Source: Heliocybe sulcata
Taxonomy: Eukaryota; Basidiomycota; Agaricomycetes; Gloeophyllales; Gloeophyllaceae
Assembly (NCBI GenBank): GCA_004369045.1
Contig: ML213511.1
Coordinates: forward strand, 903,350 to 967,349
DNA: 64,000 nt
Direction: 5' to 3'
The notes under the pieces: model-generated
The model's database searches: none
Told to the model about the DNA's origin: nothing
The model's input: only the letters and a program-made list of their open reading frames with translations
Shown: positions 46,257 to 57,125 of the stretch, piece after piece
Layout of the letters: every line of letters starts with the position of its first letter
How positions within the stretch are numbered: position 1 is the first letter of the stretch
Program-made: the position numbers and the translations under genes

Positions 46257-46443
46257 ACCATATCAGTATATAAGCATATTTGTCTGAACAATATCCTAAT
46301 ACTTCATATTGCGGAAGGCGCGGCGACAACACGTGATTTCCTGTGCGCGTCACATGCAAGTTTCTGGGGTCCTCGAAGCGTCCACAACCGTCTAAGACAA
46401 AACCTTGGTGTTGTGCTGCCATTCACACCGAGCGAATTCAAAG

Positions 46444-47295
46444 ATGGACGCCGCCGCGAAGGCAAGGCTGAAGAATAAGAACAAAGTCACCAAGTTCCCA
46501 GTAGTAAGCACTAAAGTCTCAACCTTGTCGCGATTCCAAAGTCCTGACAGATTATGCCTGTATTCACTATTCCGGTTCGCCGTCATAATGAAACACGAAA
46601 TTTTGTGTTATATCAGGCCCGCATAAAGCGGATTATGCAGAAGGATGAAGAGGTCGGAAAGGTCGCACAGGCTACGCCGATCGTGATATGTGAGTGTACA
46701 TTACTGCCGCTTATTCGAACGTGTATATGTATTGATTAGTCTCATCACTCACATCCGATTCCTGCCATGGTCTTGTGCAGCGAAGGCTCTCGAACTGTTC
46801 CTCGCCATGATCGTTGATGAGGCGCACCAGGTTACCGCTGAACGAGGGTCCAAGAAGGTCGAGGCATACCACTTGTGCGTACATACCTGCAACCTGTGCT
46901 CTTACATTCTCACGTGTATTGTAAGGAAACACGCAGTGGAGCGCACGGACATGCTGGACTTCCTGAAAGAGATTGTCGAGGCCGTGCCAGACCCCTCCGC
47001 CGGCGGCACCATCGACGTGGAAGCGGAGAACGGGCGTGGCGAGCCAGGGAAGAAGAAGCGGGGGAAGGCCAAGGCCAAAGTGGCTCCGGAAGACGAGGAG
47101 GGCGAGGGCGCGCCGAAGAAGAGGCGCAGGCGGAAGAAGGCTCAAGATCAGGACCAGGAAGAGAACAGTCGCGGAGTGGCGGGGATGGAGATGGACGCGG
47201 AGCCGGAGGAGGGCGTACAAGAAGACGAGAGGGAGAGGGAGTATCCAACGGACGATGCTTGGGATCCCGAGGATAAGCCATATGATCCTCGTTAA
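46444..47295 (+). CDS. BUR6: NC2-alpha / DRAP1 histone-fold corepressor
   Basis: Alpha subunit of negative cofactor 2, which binds TBP on DNA and blocks TFIIB/TFIIA entry. Four exons join FPV to ARIKRIMQKDEEVGKVAQAT, PIVI to the KALELFLAMIVDEAHQVTAE block, and VEAYHL to KHAVERTDMLDFLKEIVEAV. Together these form one H2A-like histone fold (residues about 15-100). The C-terminal half is low-complexity and charged: GEPGKKKRGKAKAKVAPEDE and PKKRRRRKKAQDQDQEE, then an acidic stretch ending PEDKPYDPR. The basic clusters are likely nuclear signals. CHRAC-type H2A-fold proteins are the alternative, but RIKRIMQxDEEVGKVAxATP is the NC2-alpha pattern. Confidence 0.92.
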
Positions 47296-48005
47296 CCGTG
47301 CGTATCCAGCTGTCGTTGTTTTGTTGATGTGCGAATACAGAGCGTGGTGTAATTCTAGAGAAGTGTCCATTTGTGATGAAGAGTCGTATCCCTATGCAAG
47401 GATGTGAGCTCTGCGAATCACAGAACAAGCTGGGTGCGACTGGTGACCGAGTTTCTGGCTCTTCGGATACGCTGTCCCCGTCATCGTCACTTCACGGCGC
47501 TGCTCATATGTACTATCGCGTGCAATGACAGTCGACCGGTGGGCGACCGATGTCCTGGACTCCTCTCTATTCTGGAAGTGCACTCAGGAGTCTTTCCATT
47601 GCCATCGGCGAGGATGGAAGGTAAAGCAAGACTTCAGTTCGGTCTATAGCTAACTCCATATTGCGGTGATAGATGTCAGAATCCCGTACGTCTCTGACAA
47701 TTGAGACTCCGAGCAGGTCATGAGAATCAGAACCTCCGTCAGGCCGATACATTTCCGTATGCTGTAGGATGAAAGACAGAAAGATGTGCTTGATACTGTC
47801 ATCCAGGCTGCATGGACTGCGACGCGGATGGCATCCAGCATGCGCTATGCGTCGCACTTGAAGAAGGTTTCATGCTCCAGGTGCTTCGTTTTTTCGGGGC
47901 ATCCGATCATCCCGACGAGCTCCCCGAGTGCGCAGGTACAAGCACGGACAGCCATCCTGGTCAAGCTTCACGGAAGGTTGAAAATCACAAGAGACCAGTA
48001 ACGCA
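47296..48005. other. Intergenic between convergent genes
   Basis: About 700 bp. A 96-codon minus frame (47567-47857) is open but has no motif; it could be part of an unannotated transcript. Otherwise nothing is recognised. Confidence 0.4.
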
Positions 48006-49103
48006 TTACACCAGCTCCACTTCGCCCCGGGCTAGCAGCTGCTCTACAACATAGTAAGGCGTCAGCGCGATCTGGCCCTTCTCCATCTCGGAAGTGCTCC
48101 CGCTAGTATGCAAGTCAGTTAGTCAGACAATCCATCCAGGCAAAGTATAGCTAGGCGTACTCTGGTAGTCGCACTGGAGGACACTGGGTACGCGCCAACG
48201 CGAATACTGAGCGCGTCTTATCTGGCTCGGGGACTGTAACACTGAGATGAGCTTGTAAAATTCAGAGGCAGAGTAATGGATGCATGACGCACTCATAGGC
48301 GGCATGAAAACTACTTCGTCCGCGAGACCCCTTTGCTCTTCCGGTAAGCTTTGGAGTACCGTTCGGTGGAAGTGGGATTCCATTAGGTGCGCAAACCTAG
48401 GGATATGGCAGTCTTGAGTCCTACACCAAGAGGTGAAGCGTAAACTGGCAGACTCACTTTTTCGCATGTTCGAGCTCAGTCGCTGACAGCCGCTCTTGTA
48501 TCTCCGGATTCGCGACGACATATCTAGCGTACTTTTCGATCTGGACGACGACGGGCCCTCTGACATTACTATTACATCTCCTCGACAATCTCGAGACAAG
48601 CAATGCGCTTACTTTGTATAAGCGCGTCCGGACGTAGGAACGCACGATGAACTTCACTCGCTCGATCTCCGTCTGTGCGAGCATGATTCGAAAGTGTTCG
48701 TCTTCCGAAGAATCAGGGTCGGCGCGGAGTAGTTGTACTGTATCGTTCTACAATATATAGTGTCCGTCTCTGAGATACATGATAAAGCGAGGTATTCTTC
48801 ACGACGTCTCACCTGTTTCCTGATATGATCCAGCAATCGTCCTAGCAGCGTACTCTGCGCGGGCAGAATATCTGGTGCATGCCGCTCATTCATCCAATGT
48901 CGTATCAACTCCTGCAACTTCGTCTCCTCTCCCGTCTCGAACTCCATAGGAGGTACTTCAGGTGCCCTGCGACGCCCAGGCGCACCCGCGACATCAGGCA
49001 TGTCTTCGTCTTCATCGGGAGCGCTGCGCAGGCGGCTGACGAAAGAAGGGCCAGGTTGCCCAAAGGCAGGAAGTGCATCAAGAGATTCGTCTAGCCAGGA
49101 CAT
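48006..49103 (-). CDS. SLD5: GINS complex subunit Sld5
   Basis: Subunit of the GINS tetramer of the replicative CMG helicase, needed for replication initiation and fork movement. Five or six exons. The start MSWLDESLDALPAFGQPGPS is followed by EETKLQELIRHWMNERHAPD and the helical A-domain: QTEIERVKFIVRSYVRTRLY, IEKYARYVVANPEIQERLSA, TELEHAKK and FAHLMESHFHRTVLQSLPEE. After PEPDKTRSVFALARTQCPPV the small B-domain ends SEMEKGQIALTPYYVVEQLL followed by ARGEVELV. Both the N-terminal domain and the C-terminal hydrophobic end usual for Sld5 are present. It converges on NC2-alpha. Confidence 0.9.
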
Positions 49104-49435
49104 TGTAGAGTTGAGGCTGTCGTCGTCGTCGAGGAAGAGGCAGCGCTCGTGATGTCAATTAAGTCGCAGCTGTCGCGTATCGGCCGGCCCTAAACGGGGC
49201 GCGTCGTATATTAATGAGCACATCTGCAAGAGCAAGGAACAATTGTGTATAGGCCGGTCGAAACACAAGATCTCCTTTCTACCATACTCTCGTACAACTG
49301 ATGTCTCAATTCAGACTCTATATGACGCGTTAATGACTCATCTCTCCTCCGGTATCACCACTTCTTCAGACTTGAGGGAAATGCGCGCCGATGGCCCCCA
49401 TATGAATCACGACGCATTACTAGGTCTTGCTCATT
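49104..49435. other. Intergenic, nothing recognised
   Basis: About 330 bp: Sld5 promoter and 3' flank of the coiled-coil gene. Confidence 0.5.
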
Positions 49436-50525
49436 CTAGCTCGACGCGGCCTTGACTTTCCTCTTCTTGTGGAGAAATGTCTCCCCGCACGACTCACGCG
49501 ACGCGTCACCGGTCTCGTCGCGAGCTCTCTTGGTCATGCTTCGGGTCACCGGTCGGTGCTCGACAGCTGCGGTACGCCTCGTCGATCTTGGCGGTATGCT
49601 TCCTGCCTTCCTTCGATCTCCGGAAGCGGCAGCGTTGTTTGCTGAAGCTTCACCCGACGGCACTGCAGACTGGACTCTGACCAGAGGGAATGGGATCCTA
49701 GGATGCTCTCGAGCTTTCCCTTTGGCCAGGGTGATAGCGGTGCGTGAGTTGATTTGGTGGAGACCATCACCCGACTGACTGCCGCATTCAGAGGCGAAGG
49801 CTAGCGGCTCAAGAGATCTCCGTACGTCTGGCCCAGCAATATCGCCGTGCTCGCTAGGCAGAGTCGACGCTTCGTCCTCCGTCGATTCCGGATCGATTGC
49901 ATTGCGCCAACTCTCAATAGCGGCCGGGGCGTCATGGTGGACTTCATCCCCCCGCAGGGCTGACAGGGACAGATGCGACGTAGGTGGCGTCGCAAGGGAT
50001 TCAGTATCGCCCATGGCATTCGCCGCAGATGCCGAAGGGACGCCGGTTGTATCAGAGTCCATTTCCTCCTGTCCATAGTCACTGCTAGTAATGGGGACAC
50101 GTTTATTCAAAGTCTCATGGCGAAGAGTGCTGTGCCACTGACCTATTTGGCTCCTCGTTGTCTCCAAGCTCTATAACTAGAAGCACTTGCGCCATGGCAT
50201 CGAGTCTCTCAGCGTCCCATTCCAAATCATCGAATTGCAACTCTTGCTTCGACGTTCTTTTCTCGTAAAATGTGGCAACATCACGGCCAATAACCGTCAG
50301 ACGCTCGCGTTGTATCCGCAGCTTCTCATCCGCTTTGACTATAGTCTGAAGTCGAGTAACCTGACGACCCCTCTGCTCCCGCGCAAGAGAGCCGATGCGA
50401 CGCGTAGTAGTCACGAATTCTCGCTTCATATTGTCTTGCATCTTATCCAGACGAGCCTGCAGTTCTGCGCCCTTGCCGGCATGCCCAGTGACGTTCGTTG
50501 TAGATGACGTAGAAGTAGCAGCCAT
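49436..50525 (-). CDS. Coiled-coil protein with basic tail (paralogue A)
   Basis: Unrecognised protein of about 340 aa from two exons; the intron joins GDNEEPN to SDYGQEEMDSDTTGV. Residues about 20-115 are a predicted coiled coil rich in Glu, Lys, Arg and Gln (ELQARLDKMQDNMKREFVTT, then ADEKLRIQRERLTVIGRDVA). The middle is disordered and acidic/Ser-rich. The end is strongly basic, PVTRSMTKRARDETGDA and LHKKRKVKAASS, which fits nuclear localisation signals. The start is the ATG at 50525; longer frames use non-ATG codons. The helical part aligns by eye with the gene at 55258-56692, which suggests they are diverged paralogues. Confidence 0.75.
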
Positions 50526-51242
50526 TTGGAAGTTCACTTTGAGCTCGTTGATATCAGTCGTTGCCAGAGGGCAGGGTGTGGCTCGAGACGTAGCCGTCCG
50601 AGTGCCTCTCTTATATGCGTCCGACGAGCACAGCCACTCGGAAGTAAAGAAGCGCTGGTTCCACGTGGCTTATGTCGAAGCACCATTGTTCGTCGATCAA
50701 CGGCTCGTCCAGGACCTCCGGCACACTTCCGGTAAGCCATATTCGCTGCCGTGAAGGCCAGTCATGGCGCTCATTTCCAATGTCTATGAGAGTGACTCAG
50801 TCCGTACGATCATTGCTCAGAAGAGCGACGAAATTCTTCTGATAAGCGCCTTATGATCAACGTCTACAAGTACTATTGTCATTGAGCTTGTTGCAAGACT
50901 TGCATTTCGTGGACCTCTGGGCTGATGAACGTTGCCGAGGGCCCGGAACCACTCTGCTATTCAGCCTAGAAACGCAGTCGGTAGAGCAGACTCACACCGA
51001 GCTGATTCGGAGAACGATACGCGTGCCCCTCTGTGCGTGCCAGGTATTCTCGAGGAGCAGACCCAACTTGTCTCTGGACTCGGATCATTGCTGAATTAAC
51101 GTACATGATAAAAATCACAGCAACTGAAGAAGGAATACTGTGGCCGACAATGCTGTATATGGAAAAGCAAGATAAGCAGCCTGCACGCCTGCTAGGCTCG
51201 TCGTGGGTTGAGAATATCGAACATAATCTACTCCAATCGCAT
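50526..51242. other. Intergenic, nothing recognised
   Basis: About 720 bp: promoter of coiled-coil paralogue A and 3' flank of DUF6534 copy B. No gene is seen. Confidence 0.45.
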
Positions 51243-53106
51243 CAACGTGATGAGGATGCGGCGTAAATCTCGAGTCCTAGTACGTCGGCCTGCGTGTAGG
51301 AGACCGTGAGGTCTACCACAGTTCCTAAACGTGCTCTAAGCAAATCACGACCATTCAACCTGAGCAGTGCATGATAGGATCAGTGTGCCGCAGACACCGA
51401 ATGCGGAGGTCACGTACGCCGCAAGCATGGAGTTGACATATACTAGGCACGAGCCTCAGCCATCAATCAGAATTGGAGGAGCACGAGCACCTACACCTGC
51501 CATTGACAAAGACGAAGGCGATTGGCACCATCGTCCCGGGGAAGAGCACATACTTCGAGGACGATCAGCAAGGGGAATAAGACGACGCACGGGGTACTGA
51601 CTGAAGCTAATATACAACTGCTAATGACGCTGAAGGCACTTCAATCAGAGCGAAGAATGAAAGATCATGCATCATACCATGTAAGAAGACCAGTAGCTAT
51701 GGTGTATGCGACGATGGCACTGAGAACATATTTCATCGGTCTACAGTGTAGCTGATCAGCGATACACGAGTCTCGTGAGCTTGTACGACAGCGCACCTGG
51801 ACGTCTTTGGGGCCCGTCTCCGCGCGTTGTACAGGACGTAATACATACCGATAATCATGCCAAGGTCGGTGACCAGAGCGGACGTTTGGCCAACGATAAC
51901 TAAGATCTTGTAGAACACCTGTCAGACCATGAAAGTTGTTCCTCGTGATTAAGCATACTCCTAGCAATCGACGGCCTCGTGTATCACCGGCAGCGGTGTT
52001 AGGGTCCTCAGAGCGGAAGTGAATGCTGTGAATGATCTCAGTTATGCCTCTGAAGGGGTCCGCTCATAGTCTGACATACTATTCCTGGAGGTATACTACA
52101 AGGACGCGTCAAAATGGTCTGACCATGCTTATTGGTGAATCCACTCACCTATACTCATCGCTTGTCCTCACGTCACGATGGCGTTCTGGCTTGCAAATAA
52201 GAATAATGGCTCACCAAGACAATATGTAGCGGGAGCCATCTGGATAATTAAATGACCGTGAGCAGCATGATATCAGAGTATGACAGTGAGTTACTAGTAG
52301 GAGCATCTTCTTTCTGTGTGCCACTGCGAGGTAAAGAGTAATGAATGCGGGTTCACGGCACAGACAGAGCCGACTGAACGCACATTTCCATAGCCTTCCG
52401 ATGTAAAAGCTGGCGACCTATGTCAAGGGCGCAGTGTCGGAAAATAGGCGATTACGCACCTTTCCACAACAAAGCGAATAAGATCCTACGACCCAGTTAC
52501 ATATTCTTCTAGATCAGATATTTACCAGATGAGGCTCACCGACATAAAGAATTGGGCCTTGCATGCGTACATCATTCACAAACAAATACGAGCATTAATA
52601 ATATATTTTGACATACAGGAACACTCCTAGGGACCTGATGTTGAAGCACAATGTTAGTGCGTATCTTAGCGCGACCACACGTACCACACTCCTTCTAAGC
52701 ATTCGCGTGGACTGCCGCTGCATCGCGGTTTGAGCCAGAACCATAACGCGTGCGTCATTAAGACTTGGTAAAGTGTATCTAGCTGAACAGACGTTAGAAT
52801 CTCGGCGCTACGACGACTATCCCGACTCACGAACACTACAAGGAGAACCTACAAATTGAGCCAACTCTTATTATACCTTCAGCCAGGCATGAGCGAAGGG
52901 CTTACTTGTAATTTTATAAGCATTCTATCGTCACGATAGCTCCTGTAGTACGCGATAACCTGACCCAACGTGACGCCGTACAACCTAGGGAATAGGTGAG
53001 TACGTGAGCAGCAAAATGAATAGGAAATAGCGTCTGCATACATCGTGGAGATGGTACCCCCTATCAGACCTGCGCCATAAGTAAGGGATGACGGGGAAGT
53101 CGACAT
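51243..53106 (-). CDS. DUF6534-type multi-pass membrane protein (copy B)
   Basis: Second member of the family at 10475-12291, again split into many tiny exons. The start MSTSPSSLTYGAGLIGGTIS joins TMLYGVTLGQVIAYYRSYRD, LDTLYQVLMTHALWFWLKPR, SFYIGRLWKLAHRKKML and MAPATYCL. Then come VFYKILVIVGQTSALVTDLG, MIIGMYYVLYNARRRAPKTS and KYVLSAIVAYTIATGLLTW. The end is VLFPGTMVPIAFVFVN, VYVNSMLAALNGRDLLRARL and TQADVLGLEIYAASSSR. Motif order matches copy A but identity is only moderate, so the duplication is old. CpG content here is normal, unlike copy A. One late intron may use a GC donor (AATG|GCAGGT). Exons between the LDT and VFYK blocks are the least certain. Function unknown. Confidence 0.72.
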
Positions 53107-53644
53107 GAGATGCAGGCATCAAGAGAAGTCAAGCGATGCCGCTACTGCATCACTCTTACTTATATTGGTACCGCAGCCATGCGATTTTCCAGGTTTCGTC
53201 TAGTCTAATCACGAGTCTTGACAGCTGTCATTCAGTCAGTACTGCGGCACCGTAGGAGATAGGCGCCTCGAAGCGGAATTATTGTGACCAGGAAAGGGAC
53301 GCCGTACCTGCAGGGCAGGGATGGAATCCATGACCGAAAGATGTAAGCCACCCTACACTGATGTACTACACATTTTGCGGTTGTTGCTGGATCCTTCGCA
53401 AGGACCAGGCGCTCAAATGAAGGCTATACATGGAGAGGTGCCAGGCACGGTGCCGGCCGCTCGGATCCAATCTACAACCTCACTTTACGGCATGATGTGT
53501 GATCTTCTTTGAGATTGGCGCTCTCGATACAGTTAAGGCTCCGTACACTGAGGAGATACAACATGGGACACTCACTGCCTTGTCTTGGTGAGGTTGAAAC
53601 GCCTAGAACTCCTGAGCTGGTACTCCAGGGCCCGCCGCCATCAA
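53107..53644. other. Intergenic, no gene recognised
   Basis: About 540 bp between DUF6534 copies B and C. Plus frames 53321-53512 and 53509-53763 show no motif. Confidence 0.4.
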
Positions 53645-54960
53645 TTAGAACGACAACACAGCATAAAGCGGCGCAACGCAGAGAGAGCGAAATGTTTGAA
53701 GAATTGGCAGCAACCTTCGCACCGGCATCGCCTTGGTGTGGCAGTATCGATCCATGCTCGTGAGCCTTCCTAGTCGTGCTCCCAGTTTAGCACGAGAGTT
53801 CAACCTGATGCGCCGTTTCATGTTAAATGGATAGCGTCGGCCTGGGAAGACTGGTTTACTCACGCAAGCAGCACAGACTTGGCGTAGACTAGAGTGTAAC
53901 ACTTCATCAAGTTCCGATCATGGACGGAAAAGCAAAAGATAGAAGGTACTAGGGGCTGCGCTCGCGATCATCAAAGGTATAATACCAGGCGTGTTAAAGG
54001 ATGCACACACCCATAGCCGCCACAGACGCGGAGGGCCGTCATCTGATCTGAGCCACGCCATTCAACAAACATACCGCTGCTTACCATGTCGACAGGTTAT
54101 TATCGACCGTATAATCCACGACTGCTCTCAACAACGGACGCCATGCCGCTTTGATTGAAGAGCTCAAGTAACTAGTCGAGCAGACTAAGAATCGAGAGGG
54201 GTGATCTCTCGATATTCAGCTGACGATCTAACATACTTCAGATACAGCCCGATCCAAGAGGGTCGCCTTACCTTCATATATCAGGTGCCTCAGAAGTAAT
54301 GCGCGATAGCCGCTTCGGTGTACAGCATCTGGTGATAGACCATGACCATTGCGATTCGCTAGCTCAGGTTTAATACTGCAGGTCGCGACAACTAGGCCGA
54401 ATGCGCGTGTCATAAGCTTCTTTTCTTCGTGCTCCGATGGTATCGGGAGATGGTCCCGCTACAACGAGCCGGGTGTATGAGCGCTACTCAACTCCCGTCA
54501 GGGGAGAACGAGCGCGCGTCACTCACCTCCTGCGCATTCCCAATTCGTCGGCGCACTTCTTTCCAGATATACCTTTGCCTGCGTAGGACATGACACTAGG
54601 ATCTCGCTATCAAGGCCCCCGGTAAGGATGCCCTCTGAACCTCGCTCTCGCAGAGATAACAGCAGTCCGCAAAAGCTCAGTTTACATGTCGAGTCTTTTG
54701 TAACGAGGAGAATCTATTGAAGACTTGCTCAACAGAGGCTAGTGACGTGGCCGGTATCGGAACTCGCTCACCCGCAGAAAGTTAATATTGCATTCATATC
54801 GAGATTGTCCCAGGTTGCCAACCCCAATCCAATAATGAACGCTGCAAGGCATCCATAAGTCGCGCGGATAATGGTCAAACGAAGGACGGTGTAGAGCAAC
54901 AGAAGCCTGATCATCTTGCGCGTGACAGTGTACAGCTTTCCCTGATTGCAGTGTAAGCAC
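53645..54960 (-). pseudogene. DUF6534-like gene, apparently 5'-truncated (copy C)
   Basis: The C-terminal half of the same family is visible on minus: LLRAVVDYTVDNNLSTW matches the NTIIRYSIATGSLIT block of copy A. Then VYAKSVLLA joins LNSRAKLGARLGRL, matching the YVNSMLAxLNGR ending, and the frame stops at 53645. Further upstream, KLYTVTRKMIRLLLLYTVLR at about 54930-54870 may be the FYxxRxW region followed by a membrane helix. I cannot find the N-terminal blocks (STMLYGxTLGQ, LDTxxQ) between 54960 and the divergent gene at 55258. It may be truncated, or its first exons may have diverged beyond recognition. Confidence 0.45.
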
Positions 54961-55139
54961 CCTCTACATCATAAGCGGCATAACTCACGATGACTCGGAC
55001 ACGCAAGATCGGGTAAGAAGGCCCGGCTAGACGACCATCACTGCATTGTTCTTTGGCGAGCCACACGGCTAAAATCACGTGACCGCCGCGTTTCTTTATT
55101 CGCCTGATTGAGACTTCTCGCAAGTGGCGTGCGGCATGC

Positions 55140-55150
55140 TATATATAAAG
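55140..55150 (+). promoter_or_regulatory. TATA box of coiled-coil paralogue B
   Basis: TATATATAAAG lies about 110 bp before the ATG at 55258. Consensus and spacing fit a core promoter. Confidence 0.5.
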
Positions 55151-55257
55151 GAACCATCACTGCCAGACGTGACTCTGCCATCTTCCGCGTCTAGCCACAC
55201 CCGAGCCTGCACACATATCGTTAGATTTGCTTACCTCGGACGCCGCATTTGTCCAAC

Positions 55258-56692
55258 ATGCTGGCCAGCACCCAATCGACCTCATGTTCTACCTTGGAGC
55301 CACCGACTCCGGCACAAAGACGTCGGTCGCCGTCTAGCGAACCGCCCACACAGGATGACTCTAGCACTGACGGGAAAAGCCCGGAGCAGTACGCCACCAT
55401 GAACGAGCTGCAGTCGGTCGTCGACACCATGGAGAAGATAATGAAAGACCAGTTCGGGGCCACTCGAGAGCTTCTCCAGGGCATCGAGGAGTCGCGGCAA
55501 GTAGATGAACAGACCGTGAAAGACGCTCTGTCTCGAGTTGAAAAGCGACTGGCTAGTCAAGAGAAAAAGTTGGAGCAAACAATCGAGATCTTGAAGCAGT
55601 CCATCAATAGCCACAGCATGACGCTGGTGAGGAGGATTCAGGGATTGGAGTTGTTGATCTTGAGCGCCGAGGATCGATTCGGGAGGATCGAGAATGCCCT
55701 CAGGGATGATGCCACTGGTACAACGTGCGTTGAGCAGACATCGCGTTGCTACCCAATACTGAGAGCTATTCATCTTGCGCAGAGCGCCCGCCACTCCCAG
55801 AATAGAGACCAAACGCGCGTCTCCGCCGCCCGAGGCCGACCGAGAGCCGTCGACGAGCGCCAGTCCGGGACCTTCAAATGTCAAGTGGACAAGGCGAGAG
55901 TCCAGCGTTCACCCTGAAGCCCGTACGCCTTCATCGCAGCCAGATCCGGATCCGTTGGGACCATCGACGTCTACAAGGCCAAGCGGCCCGCGGTCGATTG
56001 TAGCCTGCGAAACCTCGACAGACGGGGCAAAATCGCTTCGCCGAGAAGCAACCGTCTTCAACCTCAACGACACTAGCACACCGGCGTTGTCACGTCAAAC
56101 TTTGACAGGGACAGCTAATGGTATGTATGCTGGGTTCGCGGCATGGACCGGGAAGGAAGGGCGGTGTGTTCCCCCGCAGGCCTCAGGTTCTGGCACGGAA
56201 ACGGAGGCACCATCTGCAAGGCGAACGGCAGCGGGACTTCCGATGAAAGAGATATCAGCGATTTCGACGGAGAAGGCGATGTGGGGCGATAAGAAGATCA
56301 AAAATTTGGAGTCCAGAGACGAGGACGCTGATGCTGGCGAACAGCCCGGTGACAACGTCGCTAAGTGTCCCGAAGAACACGAGACCAAGCCAAAGCAGAG
56401 GAATGCACAGGATAGGGAGGGAAATATGAAGGAAGCAAAATCCGGTAAGAATGCCGATCGAGCTGCTGCTGCCTCTTCGTCCGACGCAAGCGCAGCTGTC
56501 GGTTTGCAGAGAGTCATCTCACAAACAGAAAGGTGCGACATACGACCTACGACGGAGGAGAGCCAAGGTTGCCGGCGTTCAACGAGGAAGAGGAACCGCG
56601 AAGCAGGCGAAGAAACGCAGCCATCCGCGCCTTCGACCGAAGGGTCCTCCAAAGCAACGAACAAACGCCGCAAGAATTCGAACGGGAAATGA
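55258..56692 (+). CDS. Coiled-coil protein with basic tail (paralogue B)
   Basis: Unrecognised protein of about 460 aa. Exon 1 (55258-55724) is joined to exon 2 (55783-56692) by a GTGCGT donor, giving DATGTTAPATPRIETKRA. Residues about 45-150 are a long coiled coil (MNELQSVVDTMEKIMKDQFG, then VEKRLASQEKKLEQTIEILK). The rest is disordered, Ser/Pro/Glu-rich, ending in basic patches CRRSTRKRNREAGEE and ATNKRRKNSNGK. ELQ-x3-D-x-M-x3-MK-x2-F-x2-T is shared with paralogue A, and both have a basic end, so they look like distant paralogues transcribed outward around DUF6534 copies B and C. The alternative frame after 56530 is shorter and less likely. Confidence 0.75.
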
Positions 56693-57125
56693 CGGAGAGG
56701 CAGCGATTGAGTTGGCCCTAGGAAGATTTGTGCATGTAACTTGCATGTAACTAGACTGAATTAGCATCCCTTTGCAGTCCAGCGACCGCATCGCAAGCCA
56801 TGCTTCATTCTCACCATCGACCAGTCCGATTTTCTCATTGCACAGGATAAGCGGGGCCCATTAAATGCAGCTATTAAATGCAGGCCTTAACTTCGGTCGG
56901 TAACGGTCTTTTGTAGAGAGTAAAGACAGCTTGCAGCGCCAGGGGAAGGGGTAGAGGAGAGAGTTGGGAATTCGAAAGAGCTATGAAGGCGGCATCGGCA
57001 CCGGGCTTACGGCGTATTAACGGCACTCCACCCAAAATTGACGTCGTGCTCCGGACGTTGACCTACACGTTCAACTCGGCCTAACCTCTGCCTTGGTGTG
57101 CTGACTAGCGGGTGTTCCTCCCACA
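56693..57125. other. Intergenic, Tom70 promoter region
   Basis: Contains a short direct repeat (ATTAAATGCAG twice near 56860-56885). No gene is seen. Confidence 0.5.

Noticed and set aside
47567-47857. 96-codon minus frame between NC2-alpha and Sld5
   Set aside because: Weakly coding-like but with no motif, splice partner or promoter that I can support.
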